Source of the DNA: Micrococcus sp.
GTDB taxonomy: Bacteria > Actinomycetota > Actinomycetes > Actinomycetales > Micrococcaceae
Assembly (NCBI GenBank): GCA_029961105.1
Contig: JASBVO010000028.1
Coordinates: 55,417 to 119,416, forward strand
DNA: 64,000 nucleotides
Direction: 5' to 3'
Shown: in pieces, positions 56,809 to 64,000 of the stretch
How the letters are laid out: each line of letters begins with the position of its first letter
Position numbering within the stretch: position 1 is the stretch's first letter
Made by a program: the position numbers and the translations under genes
Notes under the pieces: generated by a model
What the model saw: only the letters and a program-made list of their open reading frames with translations
What the model was told of the DNA's origin: nothing
Databases searched by the model: none

Positions 56809-57489
56809 TTGCCTGACGGACCGGTGACCGGGAACCTGACCGTGCTCGAGCGGGGCGGCCTGCGGGTCGCCCCGCTGCTGCTCGGTTCCACGCTGACGGT
56901 CGTCCGGGGCGGGACGGCGGTCAGCGTACGGCTGACCGAGGTCGAGGCCTACGAGGGTCAGCGCGATCCCGGCTCGCACGCCTACCGCGGCCCCACCGCG
57001 CGCAATGCCACGATGTTCGGCCCGGCCGGACACGTCTACGTCTACTTCACGTACGGCATGCACTGGTGCATGAACATCGTCTGCGGGACCGAGGGGACCA
57101 GTTCAGCCGTGCTGCTGCGTGCCGGTGAGGTGACCGGGGGGCTGGACGCCGCCGTCGCGCGCCGGGGCGCCCCTGCCGGTCCGAGGCTGGCCTCCGGACC
57201 GGCGCGGCTGGCCCAGGCGCTCGGCATCGGGGCCGGGGACGATGGCTCGGTCCTGCTGCCCGGACCGGCGCCCGGCCAGGACGGTCTCCCGCCGCAGGCC
57301 CCGGACGGCATCTGGCTCTCCGGCATCCGCTCCCGGCGCCGGCCCGGCACGCTGTCCGGGCCGCGCACCGGAGTCGCCGGGCCCGGGGGAGGGCCGGAGT
57401 ACCCCTGGCGGTTCTGGCTGCCGGACGAGCCCTCCGTCTCGCCCTACCGCCCGGCGGCACCCCGCCGTCGTCGCACCTCACGGCTGTGA
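56809..57489 (+). CDS. DNA-3-methyladenine glycosylase (AAG/MPG family)
   Basis: About 226 residues from a TTG at 56809; a GTG at 56824 is equally possible. Family marks are RLTEVEAYEGQRDPGSHAYRGPTARNATMFGPAGHVYVYFTYGMHWCMN, which includes the catalytic Glu (VEAYEG) and the base-pocket YVYFTYG. Monofunctional base-excision enzyme for alkylated purines. The C-terminus is Gly/Pro/Arg-rich. It lies directly after argH, between it and a helicase. Confidence 0.87.
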   Translation: MPDGPVTGNLTVLERGGLRVAPLLLGSTLTVVRGGTAVSVRLTEVEAYEGQRDPGSHAYRGPTARNATMFGPAGHVYVYFTYGMHWCMNIVCGTEGTSSAVLLRAGEVTGGLDAAVARRGAPAGPRLASGPARLAQALGIGAGDDGSVLLPGPAPGQDGLPPQAPDGIWLSGIRSRRRPGTLSGPRTGVAGPGGGPEYPWRFWLPDEPSVSPYRPAAPRRRRTSRL

Positions 57490-57649
57490 CGGACATGACG
57501 GACCGGCGCCGGCATTAATGATGCGTTCACCCCAACCGCTGTACCATGGATGGTCACTCGTTCCGTGGTGCACCCGGGGCCTTGCCGGACCCGTCCGGCC
57601 GTCAGGCCTCCCCGGGCAGCACCGTCGATAGCCCTAAGGTGTGCAAGGC

Positions 57650-59914
57650 ATGACTGATGTGGTCCCGGTCCACCAGACCGAACTGGAGCACGAGCGCCAC
57701 TACGTCGCCCGGCTCTACGACCGTCTGGACGAACTGCGTGCGGAGAAGGAACGCCAGCTGGCGCGCGTGCGCAAGGACGGGCCGCAGGGCTCCGTGCAGA
57801 ACGTCTCCGAACGTGACGCCTTCGCCACCCTCTACGAGGACCGCCTCGCCCAGCTGTACGCCGTCGACGACCGGTTGGTGTTCGGCCGGCTCGACCTGGA
57901 CGGCGGGGACGAGCGCTACATCGGGCGCATCGGACTGACCGACGAGACGCAACACCGGCTGATGGTGGACTGGCGGGCCCCGGAGGCCGGGGCGTTCTAC
58001 CAGGCCACGGCGCACCAGCGGCTGGGAGTGCGCCGCCGGCGCCACCTGATGCTGCGCGGGCGCACCGTGGTGGACCTCGAGGACGACGTCCTGGACGCGA
58101 CCCTGCTGGACGGCGAGACCGGCCACCACGGGGCCGGGGCCCTGCTCGCGGCCGTCTCGGCGCGGCGCACCGGGCAGATGGGGGACATCGTCGCCACCAT
58201 CCAGTCCGAGCAGGACGCCATCATCCGCTCCCCGATCAAGGGCGTGCTGGTGGTCCAGGGCGGCCCCGGTACCGGTAAGACCGCGGTGGCGCTGCACCGT
58301 GCCGCCTACCTGCTCTACACCCACCGCGAACGGCTGAAATCCGCCGGGGTGCTGCTCGTCGGCCCCTCCCAGTCCTTCATGCGCTACATCGACCGGGTGC
58401 TGCCGTCCCTGGGCGAGACCGGCGTGGTGATGTCCTCGCTCGGCCGGCTCATGCCGGGCATCAAGGCCGTCCCCGAGGCCGACCGCCGCGTGGCCCGCAT
58501 CAAGGGCCGGCTGTACATGGCCGACGTGGTGGCGAACGCGGTCGCGAACCGCCAGCGCCTGCCGGCCGGCCCGCGCAAGGTCGACGTGGGCGGCACCATC
58601 CTGACCATCCGTCCCAAGCAGGTCAGACGCGCCCGCGACCGTGCCCGGGCCACCGGCAAGCCCCACAACGAGGCGCGGAACACCTTCGTCAAGATCATGG
58701 TCCGCGAACTCGCGGACCAGCTGAAGGACAAGCTGGAGAAGTCCTCCGGCGCCGGCAACAACATCGAGCGGTCCTACCTGGCCGAGGACGTCCGCACCTC
58801 CCGGGACGTGCGGATCGCGCTCAACCTGTGCTGGATGCCGTTGACCCCCGAGAAGCTGCTCGCCGACCTGTTCTCCAAGCCGGAGCACCTGGACATGGCC
58901 GCCCCGTTCCTCAAGCCGAAGCACCGCAGGCGCCTGTTGCGCGCGGCCGATGCCCCGTGGACCGAGGCCGACGTGCCACTGCTGGACGAGGCCGCGGAGC
59001 TGCTCGGCGAACTGGATGCCAGTGCGGGCCGCGGCAAGGCCGGCCAGGAGGCTGAGCGCAAGCGGGACCTGGCCAATGCCGAGGCGTCCCTGAAGAACGT
59101 CAACGCCATGCTGGAGGACCTCGGCGTGGACGGCGTGGTGACCGCCGAGGCCCTGGCGGATGCCAACGTCGCCGGTGAACGGTATGTCTCCGCGGCCGAA
59201 CGGGCCTCCACCGACCGCGCCTGGACCTATGGGCACGTCGTGGTGGACGAGGCGCAGGAACTCTCGCCCATGCAGTGGCGCCTGCTGATGCGGCGCTGCC
59301 CGATGAAGTCGTTCACGATCGTGGGCGACATCGCGCAGGCCTCCTCGGCTGCCGGGGTCACCTCGTGGTCTGAGGCCCTGGAGCCGTTCATCCAGGATCG
59401 CTGGCGCCTGGAGGAACTGACGGTCAACTACCGCACCCCGGCGCGCATCACCCGGCTCGCCGCCCGGGTGGCCCAGGAGGCCGGACTGCCGGTGTCCTCC
59501 CCGCAGGCCGTGCGTGAGGGTGACTGGGAGCCCACCGTGCAGCAGGTCCCAGAGGCGCAGGCGGTGGATACCCTGATGGCCGGCGTGGCAGCGGACCTGG
59601 ACAGGATCGACGGCGGCCTGCTCGCCGTGATCGCCCCGGTCTCCCTCGAGCCGCGCATCGCCGCACTGCTGGCCGAACGCTACGGTGACCGGGTCGGGAC
59701 CGGTGGTGGCGGCCTGGGCCAGGACATCGTCTCCACCACCCCCGGGGAGGCCAAGGGACTGGAGTTCGACGCCGTCGTGCTGGTGGAACCGGCCCTGATC
59801 GTGGCGGAGGCCGGCGGCATGGTCGGTGACCTGTATGTCGCCATGACGCGGTCCACCCAGACCCTGCGCATCATCGCCACGGGCGAGTTGCCCGCGGGCC
59901 TGGCCGAGGCCTGA
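57650..59914 (+). CDS. HelD-like superfamily I helicase/ATPase
   Basis: 754 residues from the ATG at 57650 (GTG at 57641 also in frame). The N-terminal coiled coil (ELEHERHYVARLYDRLDELRAEKERQL) is typical of HelD. Helicase motifs: Walker A GGPGTGKTA (~204), Walker B VVDEAQELSPMQW (~531), NYRTPARIT, and a C-terminal GEAKGLEFDAVVLVEPA...YVAMTRSTQTL. HelD proteins bind RNA polymerase and recycle stalled complexes; actinobacterial class II HelD can give rifampicin tolerance. No evidence on that here. Confidence 0.85.
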   Translation: MTDVVPVHQTELEHERHYVARLYDRLDELRAEKERQLARVRKDGPQGSVQNVSERDAFATLYEDRLAQLYAVDDRLVFGRLDLDGGDERYIGRIGLTDETQHRLMVDWRAPEAGAFYQATAHQRLGVRRRRHLMLRGRTVVDLEDDVLDATLLDGETGHHGAGALLAAVSARRTGQMGDIVATIQSEQDAIIRSPIKGVLVVQGGPGTGKTAVALHRAAYLLYTHRERLKSAGVLLVGPSQSFMRYIDRVLPSLGETGVVMSSLGRLMPGIKAVPEADRRVARIKGRLYMADVVANAVANRQRLPAGPRKVDVGGTILTIRPKQVRRARDRARATGKPHNEARNTFVKIMVRELADQLKDKLEKSSGAGNNIERSYLAEDVRTSRDVRIALNLCWMPLTPEKLLADLFSKPEHLDMAAPFLKPKHRRRLLRAADAPWTEADVPLLDEAAELLGELDASAGRGKAGQEAERKRDLANAEASLKNVNAMLEDLGVDGVVTAEALADANVAGERYVSAAERASTDRAWTYGHVVVDEAQELSPMQWRLLMRRCPMKSFTIVGDIAQASSAAGVTSWSEALEPFIQDRWRLEELTVNYRTPARITRLAARVAQEAGLPVSSPQAVREGDWEPTVQQVPEAQAVDTLMAGVAADLDRIDGGLLAVIAPVSLEPRIAALLAERYGDRVGTGGGGLGQDIVSTTPGEAKGLEFDAVVLVEPALIVAEAGGMVGDLYVAMTRSTQTLRIIATGELPAGLAEA

Positions 59915-60020
59915 CCGGCCCGAGCCCCATCCGAGCCCCACCCCCGGACCGTCTCAGGCGGCTCCGGTCCCGTTCCCCGATATCGACGATCGACGCATCA
60001 GCACCGAGAGGCAGCATTCC

Positions 60021-61400
60021 GTGACCACCACGTCCACCACGCCGCAGGACCGCAACCTGGAGGGCGCCCCCGCGCAGGCCCCGGCCGTCAACCCTGCGCT
60101 GGCCGGCCAGTCGAACGACCCCTCGTTCCCGAACATCTGGCAGGAGCTGCAGTGGCGCGGACTCGTGCACGTCTCCACGGACGAGGCCGCGCTCGAGGAG
60201 GCACTGTCGGGGGACCCGATCACGTACTACTGCGGCTTCGATCCCACGGCCCCCTCGCTGCACCTGGGCAACCTGGTCCAGATCCTGGTCCTGCGCCGGT
60301 TGCAGCTGGCCGGCCACAAGCCGCTCGGGCTGGTCGGGGGATCCACCGGACTCATCGGCGACCCGCGGCAGACCGCCGAGCGGGTGCTGAACGACCGCGA
60401 GACCGTGGGCGAATGGGTGGGCTACCTGCGCGGGCAGATCGAGCGGTTCCTGTCCTTCGAGGGGGACAACGCCGCCCGCATGGTCAACAACCTGGACTGG
60501 ACCGGGCAGCTCAGCGCCCTGGACTTCCTGCGGGACATCGGCAAGCACTTCCGCGTCGGCACCATGGTCAAGAAGGAGACCGTGGCCAAGCGCCTGCACT
60601 CGGATGAGGGCATCTCCTACACGGAGTTTTCCTACCAGGTGCTGCAGGGCATGGACTACCTGAACCTGTACCGCGACTACGGCTGCATACTGCAGACCGG
60701 CGGCTCGGACCAGTGGGGCAACCTGACCTCCGGGACGGACCTGATCCGCAAGGTCGAGGGAGTCGCCGCGCACGCGTTCGGCACCCCGCTGATCACCAAC
60801 GCGGACGGCACCAAGTTCGGCAAGTCGGAGGGCAACGCCATCTGGCTGGACGCCCACATGTGCTCGCCGTACACCTTCTACCAGTTCTGGCTGAACACCG
60901 CGGACGCGGACGTGATCAGCCGGCTGAAGGTCTTCACCTTCCTGCACCGGGACCGGATCGAAGAGCTCGAGGCCAAGGTCCGGGACGAGCCGTTCCGGCG
61001 GGAGGCCCAGAAGACCCTGGCCTGGGAGGTCACCTCGTTGGTGCACGGGGAGGAGGCCACGCGCAAGGTCATCGACGCCTCCGCGGCCATCTTCGGCCAG
61101 GGGGACCTGGCCGCCGTGGACGAGGCCACTCTCGCCGCCGCCACCGCGGAACTCCCGACGGCGGCCCCGGGGCTGGGTGCCGGCGGCCCGGTGGGCATCG
61201 TGGAGCTACTGGTGGCCACCGGGCTGTCCGCTTCCAATTCCGAGGCGCGGCGCACCGTCGGCGACGGCGGTGCCTCGGTGAACAACGTCAAGGTCACCGA
61301 CGTGGACCAGAAGTTCGGTCCAGACCAGGCCCTGCACGGGCGCTACCTGCTGGTGCGCCGTGGCAAGAAGAACATGGCCCTGGTGGACCTGTCCGCCTGA
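60021..61400 (+). CDS. tyrS: Tyrosyl-tRNA synthetase
   Basis: 459 residues, GTG start. Class I core with the HIGH-type motif HLGN (81-84 in FDPTAPSLHLGNL), YCGFDPT, and KMSKS-type KFGKS, followed by a C-terminal S4 RNA-binding domain (about 390-455, EARRTVGDGGASVNNVKV). The N-terminus is about 35 residues longer than usual. Directly upstream of a pyruvate-kinase-like gene and the rrn operon. Confidence 0.95.
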   Translation: MTTTSTTPQDRNLEGAPAQAPAVNPALAGQSNDPSFPNIWQELQWRGLVHVSTDEAALEEALSGDPITYYCGFDPTAPSLHLGNLVQILVLRRLQLAGHKPLGLVGGSTGLIGDPRQTAERVLNDRETVGEWVGYLRGQIERFLSFEGDNAARMVNNLDWTGQLSALDFLRDIGKHFRVGTMVKKETVAKRLHSDEGISYTEFSYQVLQGMDYLNLYRDYGCILQTGGSDQWGNLTSGTDLIRKVEGVAAHAFGTPLITNADGTKFGKSEGNAIWLDAHMCSPYTFYQFWLNTADADVISRLKVFTFLHRDRIEELEAKVRDEPFRREAQKTLAWEVTSLVHGEEATRKVIDASAAIFGQGDLAAVDEATLAAATAELPTAAPGLGAGGPVGIVELLVATGLSASNSEARRTVGDGGASVNNVKVTDVDQKFGPDQALHGRYLLVRRGKKNMALVDLSA

Positions 61401-61468
61401 GTGACGGTTCCGTGTCCGCTCGGTGAACTCCGCAGTCAGGGCGTGTCTGGGGAGGCTGGACGCGGCGG

Positions 61469-63598
61469 TTGGATGGCAGAGTGAGCCTCGTGACCGATTC
61501 CGTGCAGACGGGTGGCCCTGCGGCCACCGCACCCGGGGCGCCGAGCGCCGCGGAGCTGGAGGACCTCCGTGTCCAGGTGCAGGAACTCATCGACGGGGCA
61601 CGCACCGCCGAGGCCGGGCAGGCGGCCCGCATCAAGCGGGTCCGCCCGGAGCACCGGGACAGTGCCGCCAACCTCGTGCACTACGTCTGGCTGCGCGGGC
61701 GGGACATCCGCACCCTCCAGGGCCGGCTGGCCGACCTCGGCCTGTCCTCACTGGGGCGGCTGGAATCCCGCGTGCTGCCCACCCTGCAGGCGATCGCCGC
61801 CACCCTGGAGGGGCTCCGGCTGGCCCGCGCCGTCGCGGACGGCGCAGCCGCAACCCACGGCGGGGCCGACGTCGCCCCTGCCGGGGCCGTTGCCGCCGGA
61901 GTCGAGGACGGGGCCGGGTGGTCCGCCGGGTGGCCGGACATGGATGCCGGGCCGGACCGGCTGGAGCAGAACGCGACCAGCCTGCTCGGTCCCAGTCCCA
62001 AGGACCGGGTCTCCAGGATCATGGTGACGTTCCCGTCCGAGGCGGCCACGGACCCGGGCCTCGTGGCCAGGATGCTTGAGGCCGGCATGGACCTGGCCCG
62101 CATCAACTGCGCACACGACGGACCGGACGAATGGGCCGCCATGATCGGGCACCTGCGGGACGCTCAGGGACTGTCCACCGGCGAAGGCACCGGCGCCCAG
62201 CAGGATCAGGCCGGCCAGGGGGTCTTCAGCCGCGGAGGAGAACCGGCGCCGGACCGCTGCCTGGTGGCCATGGACCTCGCCGGACCCAAGCTGCGCACCG
62301 GGCCCATCGCTCCCGGGCCGGAGGTGCTCAAGGTCAGGCCGGACCGCTCGGTCACCGGTCAGGTCCTCGAGCCGGCGACCGTCGTGCTGATCGCCGGGGA
62401 CGCGGAACCGGGAGCGGACGGCGCCGGGAATGACGGGAAGGGCATCGACGCGGCGCACCGGGTTCCCGTCCGGGACCCGCGGTGGCTGACCGCCCGCACG
62501 GTGGGGGAGACCCTGCGCTTCACCGACGCGCGTGACTCTGCCCGGTCCCTGACGGTGGTCGCCCGAGGACCGGGCTGGCTGCGCTGTGAGATGTCACAGA
62601 CGGCCTACTTCATGCCCGGTGTGGTGTTCCACGCCGCGGACGGCACGCTTACCGAGGTCGGAGCCCTGCCGCCGAAGGAGCAGCGGCTGTTCATCCGCGC
62701 CGGAGAACAGCTCATCCTGACCCGGTCGCTGGAGCCCGCCCAGCCGGAGCCGGGTGGTACCCACCGGATCGGCTGCTCCCTGGCGCAGGTGTTCGACGAC
62801 GCGGAGCCGGGCCAGCGCATCCATTTCGATGACGGGAAGATCGGCGGCGTGATCACCGCCGTCGGCCCGGACGAGATCGAGGTGCGCGTGGAATCGGCAG
62901 GGGTGGCCGGCACCAGGCTCAAGGCGGAGAAGGGCATCAACCTGCCCGACACGCACTTGGACATCCCGGCCCTGACCGAGGAGGATCTCGCCGCGCTGCC
63001 GTTCGTGGTCGAGCATGCGGACATCGTCAGCCTGTCCTTCGTCCGGACCCCCGCCGACGTGGCGGACCTCATGGAGCGGGTGACCGCCCTCGGCCGCTAT
63101 GACCTGGACGTGGTGCTGAAGATCGAGACCGTGGAAGCCTTCGAGAACCTTCCGCAGATCCTGCTCGAGGCCATGCGCTGGCCGGACGTCGGCGTGATGA
63201 TCGCCCGTGGTGACCTGGCCGTCGAGACCGGGTTCGAGCGCTTGGCCGAGGTGCAGGAGGAGATCCTGTGGCTGTGCGAGTCCGGGCATGTCCCGGTGAT
63301 CTGGGCGACCCAGGTCCTGGACTCCCTGGCCCGGACCGGCCTGCCGAGCCGTGCCGAGGTCACCGACGCCGCCATGGCGGAACGCGCGGAGGCCGTGATG
63401 CTGAACAAGGGTCCCTTCGTGGTGGACGCGATCGTCTTCCTGTCCGGCGTGCTCGGGCGGATGCAGGAGCACGTGTCCAAGAAGCGCACCCTGTTGAGAC
63501 AGCTGCGCTCCTGGGACTTGCTGGGCGAGGACACCGCGGGCCGCGCAAGCGGGCGAAGCGGCGAGGTCCGGCCGCCGAGGGACCGCGTCGCCGACTGA
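61469..63598 (+). CDS. Pyruvate kinase-like protein with N-terminal extension
   Basis: 709 residues if the ATG at 61469 is used; GTG codons at 61481 and 61490 are alternatives. About 180 residues of helical extension (NLVHYVWLRGRDIRTLQGRLADLGL) precede a pyruvate kinase barrel: DLARINCAHD, MDLAGPKLRTG, catalytic Lys region VVLKIET, and GVMIARGDLAVE, then WATQVLDSLARTGLPSRAEVTDAAMAERAEAVMLNKG. An enlarged B-domain region (about 290-470) is inserted, and the C-terminal allosteric domain is missing. Not the housekeeping enzyme in layout; substrate may differ. Confidence 0.82.
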   Translation: MDGRVSLVTDSVQTGGPAATAPGAPSAAELEDLRVQVQELIDGARTAEAGQAARIKRVRPEHRDSAANLVHYVWLRGRDIRTLQGRLADLGLSSLGRLESRVLPTLQAIAATLEGLRLARAVADGAAATHGGADVAPAGAVAAGVEDGAGWSAGWPDMDAGPDRLEQNATSLLGPSPKDRVSRIMVTFPSEAATDPGLVARMLEAGMDLARINCAHDGPDEWAAMIGHLRDAQGLSTGEGTGAQQDQAGQGVFSRGGEPAPDRCLVAMDLAGPKLRTGPIAPGPEVLKVRPDRSVTGQVLEPATVVLIAGDAEPGADGAGNDGKGIDAAHRVPVRDPRWLTARTVGETLRFTDARDSARSLTVVARGPGWLRCEMSQTAYFMPGVVFHAADGTLTEVGALPPKEQRLFIRAGEQLILTRSLEPAQPEPGGTHRIGCSLAQVFDDAEPGQRIHFDDGKIGGVITAVGPDEIEVRVESAGVAGTRLKAEKGINLPDTHLDIPALTEEDLAALPFVVEHADIVSLSFVRTPADVADLMERVTALGRYDLDVVLKIETVEAFENLPQILLEAMRWPDVGVMIARGDLAVETGFERLAEVQEEILWLCESGHVPVIWATQVLDSLARTGLPSRAEVTDAAMAERAEAVMLNKGPFVVDAIVFLSGVLGRMQEHVSKKRTLLRQLRSWDLLGEDTAGRASGRSGEVRPPRDRVAD

Positions 63599-63620
63599 TG
63601 CCGGGAGTTGCCCCCCGGAA

Positions 63621-63652
63621 GCGGGAGACGTGCCTCACAGTGCATCTCCCGC
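63621..63652 (+). terminator. Terminator after pyruvate-kinase-like gene
   Basis: GCGGGAGA and TCTCCCGC arms around an inner TGC/GCA pair, 22 bp after the stop codon. Confidence 0.55.
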
Positions 63653-63723
63653 GCTCCGGAGAAGGCGCCGAAAACACCGGAATGCCGCGGATCTTGGTCT
63701 GGCTGAGCGCCCTCCCGGGCGAT

Positions 63724-63753
63724 TTGGCAGCCCCGCCCGAGCGTGTGTATAGT
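63724..63753 (+). promoter_or_regulatory. Upstream rrn promoter
   Basis: TTGGCA (63724-63729), 18-bp spacer, TATAGT (63748-63753). Confidence 0.55.
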
Positions 63754-63911
63754 TCTTCTAGTCGCCAGCCGCGAAAGCGGGAAATCGGCGGCCGAACCCA
63801 GACTGAATGAAGGCCTAGACTGGTGCGCCCTGAGGGTGTAGAGTCAGTGGCCCGCAGGAGGTGCGGGGGTGACCATGGTGTCCACCAGGTGAACCACGCG
63901 GAAACGCCGGT

Positions 63912-63940
63912 TTGACGGGCTGGAAACAACGGTCTAAAGT
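63912..63940 (+). promoter_or_regulatory. Main rrn promoter
   Basis: TTGACG (63912-63917), 17-bp spacer, TAAAGT (63935-63940): the best sigma-70 consensus match I found, followed by a probable rRNA leader. Confidence 0.75.
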
Positions 63941-64000
63941 AAAACACCGCAGACGGGAAAAGCGAAGTTGGTGGCCGGGTTTCCGGTTTTCTTCGTGAGT

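Larger units (their letters stand above)
63599..64000 (+). other. rRNA operon promoter and leader region
   Basis: 402 bp without protein gene. After a terminator hairpin come at least two strong promoters and an AT-richer leader ending at the window edge. The 16S gene itself is not reached. The tyrS-rrn order is known in Micrococcaceae. Confidence 0.7.

Noticed and set aside
57602..59941. A 779-codon minus-strand frame opposite the HelD gene
   Set aside because: Shadow frame of a high-GC coding sequence with no recognisable protein features.

Overview
The window is high-GC DNA with strong codon-position bias and dense, often overlapping genes. It carries WhiB1, PdtaS, Rpf, LpqB/MtrB, the Rv3235-like and Rv2578c-like families, and an argCJBDFR-argGH block followed by tyrS and an rRNA operon promoter. 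This points to an actinobacterium, most likely of the family Micrococcaceae (Micrococcus/Kocuria/Citricoccus/Arthrobacter relatives). Genus is not resolved. No mobile element, CRISPR array, tRNA or phage gene was seen.

Layout. 1-3.8 kb: 3' end of mtrB, then lpqB and a comF-type phosphoribosyltransferase. 3.9-8.9 kb: hpf, a YcaQ-like winged-helix protein, and secA with a one-base frameshift. 8.9-13.8 kb: accessory secretion and cell-surface genes (Rv3235-like, LysM protein, HTH protein, SAF/CpaB-like and CpaE-like proteins). 13.9-20.7 kb: a giant NAD-glutamate dehydrogenase interrupted by two nearby in-frame TAG codons, pdtaS and whiB1. 21-25.1 kb: the infC-rpmI-rplT translation operon (AUU start for infC) plus a SpoU rRNA methyltransferase. 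25.1-29.1 kb: GlsB-type membrane protein, MFS exporter, NUDIX hydrolase, a radical SAM protein under a near-perfect SOS box, and a small HExxH membrane protein. 29.2-33.6 kb: pheST and a phosphopantetheinyl transferase. 33.7-38.1 kb: a polyhydroxyalkanoate (PHA) locus: PhaR-like subunit, PhaC, PhaB, phasin and a second PhaC-like Cys-hydrolase. 38.1-44.2 kb, minus strand: a 1381-residue Pls/PosA-type non-ribosomal peptide synthetase, an M1 metallopeptidase and an XRE regulator, all overlapping by 4 bp. 44.3-51.3 kb: quinone oxidoreductase and argCJBDFR. 51.4-54 kb: lipoprotein, Rpf, ankyrin protein. 54.1-57.5 kb: argG, a broken argH, and a 3-methyladenine DNA glycosylase. 57.6-64 kb: HelD-like helicase, tyrS, a pyruvate-kinase-like protein, and the rrn promoters and leader.

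How it works together. Two arginine transcription units share paired ArgR sites (TGCATA half-sites 20 bp apart), and argR closes the first unit. The PHA genes form a self-contained storage-granule unit with its own inverted-repeat operators. The most distinctive locus is the Pls/PosA-like synthetase. Its adenylation-domain code, read by eye, is DAESIGTVVK, close to known lysine codes. It has one carrier domain, three left-handed beta-helix domains between membrane segments, and a co-transcribed peptidase and regulator. A phosphopantetheinyl transferase that could activate it lies about 6.4 kb away.

Three genes (secA, gdh, argH) are broken in different ways. secA should be essential, so at least that lesion is probably a sequence error, and the other two need checking against reads before any biological interpretation.
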